From NCBI GenBank assembly GCA_003427395.1, contig BFEA01000328.1:1605389-1637229 (forward strand): a stretch of DNA of 31,841 nt. Reading direction: 5' to 3'. The stretch comes from Chara braunii. Lineage: Eukaryota > Streptophyta > Charophyceae > Charales > Characeae. A model generated the notes under the pieces. That model saw nothing but the letters and a program-made list of their open reading frames with translations. It was not told where the DNA came from and did not search any database. Within the stretch, counting starts at the first letter, position 1; every line of letters begins with the position of its first letter. Position numbers and translations under genes: made by a program. This document shows, one piece after another, positions 1 to 9,772 of the stretch.

Positions 1-853
1 GCCCCCCCGCCGACCCGGCTCCCCCCACGTCACCGTCTTCCCCGGATCTCACCCTCGTCTGCCCTCCCCCCGATCTCACCTCTCTGGCCTTGATTCCTCG
101 TCGCCCCTCTGACTTGCCCCGTCAACGATCAGATCCATCTGATCTCACCCTTCGCCCCCTGGCCCGGCCTCCTAAGATCCCCTCAACCTCCGCCTTCCCT
201 GCTACCTCGCCCTCAACCCCAAATAATCATCCCGCTGCCACCTGGCCCCGCCCTCTCGCCCTCCCTGCAAGCTCAACACTCGGCCTCCTCGGGTCAAATT
301 GGCCGCTTTTCCTGGTGATTGGTCTCCCGACCCAGATCCCATCCCGTCCCCCACTCCTCCGTGCTCCTTGGATCGTCTCTCCTCCCCTGCGCCCACTCAA
401 TCACAATCAATCAGCTCCGTTGCTACCCTGTGATCGTGTCCCCTCCATCCCTCTCACCTGACCCTGCCTTTTTACCCCCTGCCCCTTGCCCTCCCTCCTC
501 GCCCTCCTTGCCAGCTCATCATTCGGCCTTCTCGGGTTAGACTGGCTTGTTTTCCTGGTGTCTGGCCCCCCCACGCAGCTTCCCCAATCTCATTTCCGGC
601 TCTGCCAGCTCATCATCCACTCTGCCCAGATCTTCCCTGTCTGCACAACGACTTCCCCTATCACCTGGCCTCAGTCCCCACTCGTAACCTTCACCCCTCA
701 TCGTGATTCCCTCACCGGATCATCAGACTGTGGCCCCTGGCCTGACTCCTCCTGCGCACCCCACATCACTTCACGTCCTCCGCCTCCATTGTCGACTGAT
801 ACTAACAATCCACCCCCGGACACGCGAGGGGGAGGAACCAGCACGACAGATCC
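1..853 (+). promoter_or_regulatory. 5' region of LINE A, pyrimidine-rich with tandem repeat units
   Basis: The stretch before ORF1 is very C/T-rich on the coding strand and shows no convincing gene; open frames here look like by-products of composition. A unit at about 249-336 recurs at about 492-579 (offset 243 bases), recognisable by matching blocks such as CTCGGGT and TTTTCCTGGTG in the same order. Tandem 5' units of this kind act as promoter monomers in some mammalian L1 elements; that role here is inference. The true 5' end may lie outside the window. Confidence 0.5.
249..579 (+). repeat. Two diverged tandem copies, 243-bp spacing, in LINE A 5' region
   Basis: Bases about 249-336 and 492-579 align with mismatches and small indels but with a constant 243-base offset at two separate anchor blocks (288 to 531 and 311 to 554). 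Confidence 0.6.
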
Positions 854-2732
854 ATGAAGCCTAGGAGCAACCCGAAGTCAGGTTTCAAGTGCCAAAGGGT
901 GCAGAAAAAGCTTGACTCCACACTGCTATACCGGGGGGCGATGAGGCAACACGCAGCGGATAGACTGTTGTACGAGGCCTCCAAAGTAACAAAGGAAACC
1001 ATTTCAGCCGCCCAACAGCCACAGGGGCCAGCGGTTCCCCTAGTTGCACAACAATCACAGGGGCTCGAAGTTCCCCACCCCTCTACCTCTGCCCCCACCT
1101 CCCACACCCTCCCCTCTCCTCCCCCCACATGGGCTGAACGCTTGCACAGACCCCGAACGTGGGCCATTCGATCGCAATCAAACGGACAGGAGAAGGGGAA
1201 GGGTGGGAATGGAAGATCCCATGAGATAACTTGTCCTCAGCAGGGGCTAACAAAACTCCTAACCCCATCTGATCCCAAAGTGATCAATATAAAAGGGAAA
1301 TCCTCGCTGATCAAATCCCTCCCCGCAGACAAGGTCAGGGACATGAATGATCTATACATACGCCACGCCAGCAATTGGGTCTTCCACGACGACCGCTTTC
1401 AAATCCACCAATGACAAAGTAGCATGGATACGGAAACGACTGGGTTCTCTCAAAGGAAATATGGAGGAGGCACAAGATCTGTTTCTTCTCCAACCCATCT
1501 CATCCACCACAATCACTGTTATCTGTAGACATGAGGCGGATAAACTAACGATGGATCGGTGGAGAGCGATACGCTGTGAAAGGTCAGAGGTGCGCATCTA
1601 TCCATGGGCTCCCCCCAAACAACAGCGTCCAGAGGAAAGAAGAGAGAAAATGATGTCTGACAACTTCTGGGTTGAATTTCGGCACATCCCCATCGAAATC
1701 CAAGCAGCCTTTGTGCAGGATTTCGGGGAAAAGTACGACATCATTGACTTCATCGATCCTCTCCCCCCCCATGTCGCCAGAAGGGACGACTACCTCATGC
1801 TTGCAATAGACCTTCCTCAGGAGCTCCCCTTCTCGGTGGATGACATAATCCCCTTTCGGGTGGGGGACAAAGATTACAAAATTCATACAGCCCACAAGCT
1901 TCGGCCTTGGTGCTTCAAGTGTCAAGCTTATGGCCACCTTTGCACTGATCCGGCATGCTCTCACCATCCGGTCAATCAGGTCAGGGCCACTGGGCGCCTC
2001 ATCCAAGACCCCTTCAGAAGCACACACTGGCGTACTGTCGATCCGGGCCACGAGGGGTGGGTCTACGCAGACAAGACCGACGAGGATGGGAAAATGATTG
2101 GGTGGGTATGGGACAAAGGAGGGGAACCCGACTTGAACACTAAACCCCCCCCTACCTGGACTCCTCCTAAGACGGTGGAATCTCACCTGCACTCAAAGGA
2201 GGTCTCCACCTCCCCCCGAGAGCCACGAGGCCTGACAGGGCAAGATAAGCAAGGAGGGAGGCAGCTAGGTCCAACCCCGGAAGGGTACCTGAAGGATCAG
2301 GGGAGCCTGTTGCAACAAACAGCTCCACGGAAAGGAAAGCACGGGGAAAAGCTACCGCCAATTAATCAGAACAAAGAAGCAGCAAATAGGTTCTCTTTGC
2401 TGGCTTCGGAAGAAATAGAGTCAAATGACAAGGAAGCCACCTCGGCAGTGGAATATGGAGGGCCAGAGGGACGGGAGGTGGTGTCTTCAGCAGTAGAATC
2501 CGGAGGACCAGAGGGACGAGAGGTGGCGTCTTCAGCAGCCACGTCCCAAATGGTGCGTCGGCCTCATCAAATTCATAAAAGCGGAAAGGAAAACAGTTCG
2601 CAGCCCGCCAATTGCACCCAGCCTTGCATACTCACAAAGGATCCGTATGCGAACCTGTTGGAATGAAGTGGGGAGGGGGGGGACAACTTAATGCCAATTG
2701 ATAGCACACAGACCCCCGCCCTCTTTACACTC

Positions 2733-3490
2733 AAGATTGCAAAATGGATTATGGCAGGACTGCAATCCCAGCACAAGGAGGCCCCGTCGGATTTTTGGCC
2801 TCAGGCCCACGCACAGCTGAAAGATGCCCTCGAGGGTAGTTTGACGGTGCAAGCCATTCTGGAGCAGGGTCCCACCGGCCCACAGCAGTGGCCTGAGATT
2901 TTACAAAGACTGTTCAAGATCTCTGCCACATACTTCCAGGCACCGCCAAGGGGAACACAGATAAAAATATCTCTCCCACCAGCCGATCCCCCAAGCAAAC
3001 AACCGTCTGATGGGAAGGGACTGCAACTGCAGCAAACGAATAGCCAAGGGCCACGGGATGAGGTAAGGAAGGGGGCCAGGGAGCAAAAGGATTCATCTAC
3101 TCAGGAAGAAACCTCCCCAAGGGACTACCTAGAAGGGGCTTTCGGGCCTCAGCCAATGTATATCGAGGAGCCTGCAGTCCCTCTCCCCCCTCCCCCGGAC
3201 GTGACGCAATGGACATAGATCAACAGGGGGACACCAACGCCCCCCCGGCTGACATGGACATGGAGCTCAAACTTAGGACTATTGCCGATTGGCTGATAGA
3301 CGGCTTTAGAGCCCAATATCCGGGCGCCACGCGGGACTTTTGGGACAACTCCTACACTCAACTCTTCCCCTTACTCGATAAGAGCCCAACCCTGCGTCGT
3401 GCGCTGGAGGAAGGGCCTCCTCCACATACTACCTGGGCTGAAGTCTTCCAGCGGATCCGCCACCTGGCCGCCCAACACTTCCACCCCCCT
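2733..3490 (+). repeat. Duplicated ~72-residue helical module in LINE A ORF1
   Basis: Translated bases 2733-2948 (KIAKWIMAGLQSQH…) and 3275-3490 (RTIADWLIDGFRAQYP…) align along their length: a hydrophobic IA-W start, a DFW motif, L-EQGP/LEEGP, a W-E-QR helix, and an aromatic-PP end. Each is preceded by an M-x-ID motif. The two copies lie in different frames. Element C carries one recognisable copy (about 22875 down to 22660, - strand) with an in-frame TAG at 22795-22797. No known domain name is claimed. Confidence 0.65.
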
Positions 3491-3559
3491 GTGCAACAAC
3501 AACCCTCCCAGGAAGAGGGTGGAGGCGAGCAACCCCATACCAGCCTACCCCGCCACAAA

Positions 3560-4054
3560 AAACTTAGATACATGGTGGAAACAGGGCAATACGAGAAGAA
3601 CCTACTCCAAAAGGATGGGGTGGCAGTCATTTCGCTGAGACATGCAGACGATAGGATGAAAATCGGCCTCTCTCCGGTGCACAGAGGTTACACGCTGCCT
3701 GGATGGGGCTTCTACAACATCTGGTCTCTACCGGGCCCACGGACCAGTGATTTCAAGAAAAAGGCCGACCCCTTTCTAACACAACATTACCCAGCAGGTG
3801 TGCTAGCAACCCTCCCTCAATTCGAGGGCTTGATAAGGGTGGCCACAACAGACCTGTACGTCCTATTCGAGGAGGACAAGGACTCCAACTTAAAGTGGTT
3901 CGGCCACGGAGCACGCATGGAGCTACCCCTCCAGCACGTCATTGCCAATGTCTTTTGGTGACAACAAGACCTCTTGACTTGTTTATCAAAGGTCCTTCGA
4001 TATGGATTGTTGTGCACAACCAACTGGTCCGCCAAGCCATGGACGCGTATCTAG
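3560..4054 (+). other. C-terminal domain of LINE A ORF1, weakly Nudix-like
   Basis: The region beginning KLRYMVETGQ continues through VAVISL, TLPGWGF and DLYVLFEED to LKWFG. It matches element C (KLRFRLTQGQ… VVILPV … DVYLKYEN … LKWFG … GLFW) at about 21450-20940 and, more distantly, element B ORF1 (VVPVISI … PSFPTELP … EREGVVWVPGRWF). The order of a beta strand, a PG-type turn, a helix and a late W-containing strand resembles a Nudix fold, but no catalytic Nudix box (GX5EX7REUXEEXGU) is present. The fold assignment is inference; homology among the three elements is seen directly. Beyond the TGA at 3959 the reading FW*QQDLLTCLSKVLRYG still matches C (FWSEQDVGILLARLLKHG). Confidence 0.5.
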
Positions 4055-4077
4055 GTAGAGAAACCAAGGCAGCCAGT

Positions 4078-7000
4078 ATGAACGAAATAGAGATCCTATA
4101 CTGTAGAAATCCTTAGTGGAAGCACTGCCGCCGTAACGCGGACCTCGACCTTAGGACCCTGAACGTGAATGGACTGGCCTCTTTCAATCCCTCGAAACGC
4201 CAAGTCGTTTGGGATCAGTTGAAAGGTGGGGGGGGAAGGACATGGCCAGATGTCATTTGCATTCAGGAAACTCACCTAATGGACAAACCGGAACACCACC
4301 GAACACATAATTCAATTTGGTCTCACCAAGCCTTTAGAGCGCACGCAAAATCACCAGGATCAGCAGGGGTAACCATCTGGATCCCGCCTGGGTCACGATT
4401 AGAGGTGGTTCATTGGGTGGCAGATGAGGAGCAGGGGAGGTGGGTATCGATCCTCGGCATGTTAGAATTAGAACTGATAAGCATTTTGTGTATCTACGCA
4501 CCCAATACGACTGCAGAGCGGGCCACTTTCTTTGCTCACCTCCAATCCATAGCCCCTCAAGGCATCCCACTGATCATCGCTGGAGATTTCAACGCGGCTC
4601 CAGACCGGAAAAAGGACCGATGGGGATCCCGTGACCCCTTCCCACATTATGTAGAAGAGGACGAGCGCATAATGGCAGATCTTTGCGAGTCCCTGAGCCT
4701 GGTGGACGTTTTTTGCCTCTTGCACCCAACCGCCAAAACTTACACCTGCCACCGTACCAACGACCAGTTTAGGCATTCAAAATCGCGCATTGATCTAATC
4801 CTGCTTTCGCAGGAAATTCAGAATGCCTTGCAACTATCCACAATCCTCCCACAAAGCCCCCACGCTGGCCTAGACCACTGTACATGCGGGGCTATTTTTT
4901 CCTTTCGGAAGCGCCCAGATCAAGGCCCCGGATACTACAAGCTCAATACTTCCCTTCTCAAAGACGAATCATTCCGCACATACGTTCGTGACGTCTGGTN
5001 TTTTTGGAGGGACCAGAAACCCTCCTTTGACTCAGAAGTGCGTTGGTTCACCAACGGGCTCTTCTTCCTAGCCAAAAAATGTAAGGACTTCTCGAAACTA
5101 TTGGCAAACAGAAGANACGCACAAGAAATGGAGGTTCATNAAAGACTTCACANNCTGGTTAACNAGGACAACTCCAATGAACATATNCCGNAGATTNAAA
5201 NCTTGCAGGACCAACTACTTGTATTAGCACAACACCGCTGGCAAGGAATNNGAATTCGAGGCAAATTAGCAAAGTGGTCAACCGAAGGGACCATGGACTC
5301 TTACTTCTTCAGTCTAGCTTCTTTAAAAGCCCACCGAACCACCATCGAAGCTCTGATTGATCCTGTCTCCGACGACTTAGCCACCACCACAGCACATTGC
5401 GTAAAGATTGCCAGAACTTTTTACAAAGATCTCTTCTCCTCTCACATCCCCCCACAGCCGGAGGACGACTGACTAAAAGCGATAGACGACTTTTTACGCC
5501 CAATAGAGGGTCACCTCTCCTCGTCACAAAAAGATCATTTGGACCGGGCGATCTCCAAAGAAGAGATCTGGACGACACTTATGCAAATGTAGGAAGAGAA
5601 AACCCCAGGCCTAGATGGCTTTCCCAAAGAATTTTGGGAGGACATGTGGCCCCTCCTAAGCGAAGACTTGATGAACTTCTATAGGGCAGTATGGGATTCG
5701 GGCGAGTTGGGGGAACTGGTAGGGCAAGGGGTACTCACTCTGCTTCACAAAAAAGGAGATAAAATGAACATCAAGAACTACCGACCCATCACACTCTTGA
5801 CGGTAGTATACACGATGCTATCAAAGGCTCTGGCCAACTAAATGATAAAAATAATGGAAGACATCATTCACCCGGCCCAGACCGGCTTTATGCGTAATCG
5901 GAACATACAAAAAAACATACTCTTGATCAATGAGGTGATCAGCTTGGCACATCAGTTCAAAAGTAATGCCGCTCTCATCTTCATTGATTTCGAAAAAGCC
6001 TATGACCACGTGGATTGGCTATTTCTAGACAGATGCCTGACTCGTCTAAATTTTGGAATCAGCTTTCGGCGGTGGGTACGCATCTTACATCAGAACGCAA
6101 CTACGAGCGTTCAGATCAACGGGTCGCTAGCCCCAGTGATAAGGTTACAACGTTCAGTACGACAAGGAGACCCCATCGCCCCCTTCCTGTTTATTATTAT
6201 CATGGAAGCGCTAGCTGCCAACCTCCGTCAGAGCAAGGACATAACGAGAATTCAGATCTCCGGCATCCCTGAGGAAGCGGTTCCGATCTGCTCGTTGTCC
6301 GCCGACGATCTCACAATTTTGGCCGATGCCACGCATCAGAATATGGAGGCAAATCATAGACTCATGGATCTTTTCGGCACCCTCTCTGACATGGCCATCA
6401 ATTGGGGACAGAAAACAATAGGATGGTGGCTCCATCATCAAGGGGGCCGCCCGCCGGAGGGGCACCAGGTCTCCTGGGCAGACCCGGAAACCCCCATTCG
6501 AATCTTGGGAGTCAAGAGGACAGCTTTAGGCAAACCCCCCGAGAACGATGGATGGTTATCAAGCCTTGCATTTGCTAAACTCTCGCAATGGAACCACCAG
6601 CACACATCCCTCTTCGAACGTGCCTTGATTATCAACAATGTAGTGTTAGCCACCCTTTGGTACAAATCGGTCCTCTAGCCGTTGAGCCCAGCCGCCCAGA
6701 AAGCCCTGAAGAGGAAGGTGGCAGCCTACTTATGGAGAGGAGACAACGAAAATCCCCATGCGATAAGCAGAGTGGCGTGGGACTCGGTTATACAACCTAA
6801 GGCAAAGGGCGGCCTGGGTATTCTAGACCCTCTGAGCCAATCCCAAGCCCTCAGTCTACAATGGGTCTTACGTTTGATCTTTGACAATCCTTCAGTGTGG
6901 AGGCCGCTCGCTTTAGAACAAATTGCACTTCTTGCCCCTGAGGCCCCCCCTACCATCCACCCTCTCCAATGGTTAGACGACCGCTATTGGAGGATTCCAC

Positions 7001-8860
7001 GGCGCCCCCGGGGAAGGGAAGGGCGAAGGGACAACTTCTGGCTCCGCCTGTTAAAAATCTGGAGGAAGCTTCCCCCCCCTAATCAACCACCTCCCGTGCG
7101 ATGGGAAGAAGTGGCACGACAACCCCTCTTTGGGAATCGTTGGATCACCAACGAACAAAGCCATATTTTTTGCAGCTCTGACTCCCCATGGAAAGGATGG
7201 GTGAAGAATGGGGTGACAAAAGTGGGCGACCTCTGGGACGAAGAAAAGAAAGATTGGAAGAGCCCGGAGAGGATGAGGGAGGAACTGCGGTATTGCCATA
7301 ATGTAGAGACTGCAATTGAAGAAATAACGGAGGCTCTCCCTGTGGGCTGGTGGCCCATCCTGCGCAAAGGAAGGGTGCTGATGGAAGGGGACTGGGTGGC
7401 CAAGGAAGGCAGGGGGAACAAGGTCGGCCTTATCCACATGGTCCGCTCGCAGGAGGTGCTGATCAAATGGTATAGCGAAGAAAGGAATGGAAGACTGACA
7501 GGAAGCAGCACTACCTTCCAATGGGTCCAAAAGGATAGATTACACAGAATTCGTGCTAGAGGTCGGGGGGAACAGGCGGGCATTCTTTTCTGAGATAGCT
7601 ATAGAGGCCCTCCCCATTGACCCTTGGGAATGGGTGTGGAACCCCGATCCACGACCCCATCTAAGGCAGCCCAAACCCAAAACCTTGTCCGGCCTCACTG
7701 CCAAAACAGCGTACAACATGCTAAGAATTAAACGATGTCTAAAGGACACAGTGGTCGATCGCTGGCAAAGGCACCTCAACATAGAGCGTCACCTTCTTAC
7801 ACCCATCAGATGGTTCCGGGATATTAAATGTAAACCCGCAAAAATCACATCATTGCAGTGGCAGATCCTGCATCGGTGCCTCCCCACCAACAATTGGTTG
7901 ATAGATCACACACAGTTAGAACAGCAGGGTCGAGCGCTCCCTTGGTGTGACCGATGCCAGCAAGGCTTCCCGGGTAAAAAGAGAGCAGAAACAATAGAGC
8001 ATATTTTTCTACAATGCCCTGCTACTGTTCTTACCTGGAGGTGGTGGGATAGGGTGTGGCAACAGATAGTCCCCGGGCGACCATGGCCGTGGGATTGGCG
8101 GGCCATCTTATTGGGACATTACCCACCCTTCCTAGATGACACCTTCGTACTAAATATGTTCCACCTGGCCCGACGAACGATTTTGTGGATCCTGTGGTGG
8201 CAACGATGCGCACTGACTTTAGAGCACGTAAGGGTAGAGGGCGAAGAAAGGAGGGAACAACTCAAAGAGCATTTTCAAATGGAGCTCTCCCACAGATGGA
8301 AAACACTGAAGCAAACATTAGACAGNAGGGTAGAGGGCGAAGAAAGGAGGGAACAACTCAAAGAGCATTTTCAAATGGAGCTCTCCCACAGATGGAAAAC
8401 ACTGAAGCAAACATTAGACAGCCTCCACAGAGTCATTGACATCCGCGAACGGCTCCTACAGTTCTCTAGGGAGTGGTTGGGTGGGGATCGGGAGGGCTGG
8501 GTAGCAGAAATACGCTGGTCAGGACCTTGGGAGGGAGAAGGGGGAGAGGAGGGCGTCCCCCGAGAGCAGGTGCCTAGAGACTATCGAATGACATTTAAGG
8601 ATTGGCTGACAGTGGACCCCAGTTGCCCTTTGCAGGTCCTCAGACCCGTTCCCTCCCCACCCATATGCGTTGGAAACCTGCTGACCAACACGTCCCAGAC
8701 ATCCCGCTTATCCCTGTTGTCTTCTCCCATCTGTTTTCCTCCTCTTCTGTTCTGGCTAGTCTGCTTGCCTGTGTCTCAGCCTGTCTCCACCCGGGTCCCT
8801 TTTTCTTACCCTGTTTTCCTGCTTCCCTTTCCCTTGCTCTGGCTCGTCTGCTTTGTCTGA
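4078..8860 (+). pseudogene. LINE A ORF2 (APE endonuclease - reverse transcriptase - zf-RVT), broken
   Basis: ORF2 makes the nicking endonuclease and reverse transcriptase for target-primed insertion. ATG 4078 is chosen because MNEIEI… aligns with MEGIKI… in element C. Endonuclease motifs: LNVNGLA, ICIQETHLM, CIYAPN, AGDFNAAPD, SRIDLIL and GLDHC (about 4150-4900). RT motifs: TPGLDGFPKEFW (5603), NYRPITLL, QTGF, FIDFEKAYDHVDW (5980), SVRQGDP and CSLSADDL (about 6290-6312, where the usual aromatic of YxDD is Ser). The C-terminal zf-RVT spans about 7853-8030 (LQWQILHRCLPTN, WCDRC, ETIEHIFLQCP). From 4078 to 7593 one frame holds, interrupted by TAG 4114, TGA 5470, TAG 5587, TAA 5839 and TAG 6676. 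A frameshift near 7590 moves to the frame ending at 8860. N bases blur 5116-5251. The last 60 or so codons are C/T-rich and may not be original. Confidence 0.92.
8231..8421 (+). repeat. Exact 95-bp duplication separated by a single N
   Basis: Bases 8231-8325 and 8327-8421 are identical by eye, with one N at 8326 between them. Because 95+1 is a multiple of three, the ORF2 frame is kept. An exact repeat ending and restarting at an N is the signature of two overlapping contigs joined without merging, so it is most likely an assembly artefact. Confidence 0.85.
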
Positions 8861-9306
8861 GTTTTTTGCCTGATTCGGCTGCAGTCAAGTTTGGCAGCAT
8901 GAGGGTTGGTCAGAAAAGAGGATCGAGGGCAGTACACAATAGGTGACATTAGGTGATAGGTAAGGAGGGTGGCTCTCCTGCCTTCTAGCCAGGGCATATT
9001 CGGTGCATTTGACATTTCAGTCATTTTGGATTTCCTTCAAGATCTATTCAAGATTCTAATTGCAGTCCTGTTCCAGTCCTGTTTCCATTTTGCTTCCATT
9101 ACGCTACCAGTGGGGTGACTGAGGGAGGACAGTGCTGAAGGGCGGGAAAGGCAGGGAGACGGCAGGAATAACCACTAGTGCCCCCCAGTGGCTCCTCTCG
9201 TCCCCATGACCAGGCACAAGGTGGGAAAGGGAGAAGAGGACCACCCCTCTGTCAAGAGTCACGTGGCTGTATGGTTGGATTTTCCACGGCTTTGGTCGTA
9301 TGCACA

Positions 9307-9556
9307 CCTGCTCAGTCAATCCTCTGTCTTCCAAAGCAAGCAATGCTGGCAGGCACCTTCAAGACACCATCCCATTCTCCGTCCTAGCATCATTCTGTAT
9401 CAATTTGTATCAAAACAAAAGGGTAGGGGGTGGGAGGAGCTAGAATACAGCTGAAGGTATCTGGCGCCGGTTTCTCGGCGAAGAGGTTCTCCCCCCTCAG
9501 TACCTCCTGCTCAGTCAATCCCCTAGATACCAGGGCAATCAATGCTGGCAGGAACC
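9307..9556 (+). repeat. Direct repeat, 199-bp spacing, in LINE A 3' UTR
   Basis: 9307-9357 and 9506-9556 share CCTGCTCAGTCAATCC at the start and CAATGCTGGCAGG near the end, with a few substitutions between. Confidence 0.7.
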
Positions 9557-9607
9557 GTCCCAGATTTGTGTTGTTAATTCTCAAACTGTATCACATTCAT
9601 CACGGAC

Positions 9608-9699
9608 GCTGGACCCGTTTTCCAGCAGGTGCTGCTCCCCACCAATAGATGGAGCCTAGCCCTAGGTGCTAACGGCGTTTGCATCAGCGTCATTAGCAC
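9608..9699 (+). promoter_or_regulatory. Conserved structured 3' terminus of LINE A (hairpins)
   Basis: A 6-bp hairpin GCTGGA/TCCAGC lies at 9608-9613/9621-9626 with loop CCCGTTT, identical in element C. A 5-bp stem GCTCC/GGAGC lies at 9634-9638/9651-9655. A terminal 13-position stem has arms at 9666-9678 (GTGCTAACGGCGT) and 9687-9699 (GCGTCATTAGCAC), with one C·A mismatch, two G·T wobbles and an 8-nt loop. Compared with C, stem positions 7 and 11 change on both sides and keep pairing. The probable role is recognition by the LINE reverse transcriptase; this is inferred from position and covariation. Confidence 0.7.
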
Positions 9700-9772
9700 T
9701 GATGGGATTGTTTAAAAAAAAAAAAAAAAAAAAAAACAGTATGCGTATTAACATTCCTCAGGCAGACCTCAG

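Larger units (their letters stand above)
854..4054 (+). pseudogene. LINE A ORF1 (gag-like RNA-binding protein), broken
   Basis: ORF1 should encode the nucleic-acid-binding protein that packages LINE RNA. The start at 854 is chosen because the following residues (…LLYRGAMRQH) match the start region of element C's ORF1 (LLSYQGAMRHF). A DUF4283-like region (around 1670-1880, WVEFRHIPIEIQAAF) is followed by a zinc knuckle CFKCQAYGH…C at about 1913-1960. A frameshift near 1385-1410 separates the N-terminal part from the rest, as alignment with C shows. TGA at 2664-2666, a second frame change near 3190-3215 and TGA at 3959-3961 follow; homology to C continues past each. The downstream part holds two copies of a helical module and a C-terminal domain ending FGHGARMELPLQHVIANVFW. 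The final stop is TAG at 4052-4054, 23 bases before ORF2. Ignoring breaks, the protein is over 1000 codons, long for a LINE ORF1. Confidence 0.85.
1..9736 (+). mobile_element. LINE A, non-LTR retrotransposon (5' limit not determined)
   Basis: This is a nearly complete LINE reading left to right: a C/T-rich 5' region, ORF1 (854-4054), ORF2 (4078-8860), a 3' UTR and a 23-nt poly(A) at 9714-9736. It has no LTRs, integrase or protease. The ORF order, APE endonuclease, reverse transcriptase and zf-RVT place it with plant L1-like elements. Its last 110 or so bases before the poly(A) match the 3' end of element C, so the two are one family. Immediately after the poly(A) the sequence is the 3' UTR of element B on the other strand, so A inserted into B. 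The 5' end and its target-site copy lie at or before base 1 and cannot be seen. Both ORFs carry stops and frameshifts, so this copy cannot move by its own proteins. Confidence 0.9.
8861..9736 (+). other. 3' UTR and poly(A) tail of LINE A
   Basis: This holds no gene. A 51-bp block at 9307-9357 recurs at 9506-9556 (offset 199), both starting CCTGCTCAGTCAATCC and containing AATGCTGGCAGG. From about 9604 the sequence matches the 3' end of element C. The element ends GGGATTGTTT followed by 23 A (9714-9736). The tail is a simple poly(A), so mobilisation by target-primed reverse transcription is expected. Confidence 0.85.

Noticed and set aside
8602-8946. + strand frame with a hydrophobic Leu/Ser/Cys-rich stretch as a membrane protein
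   Set aside because: It is a C/T-rich stretch at the ORF2 end and 3' UTR of LINE A; hydrophobic residues follow from pyrimidine-rich codons.
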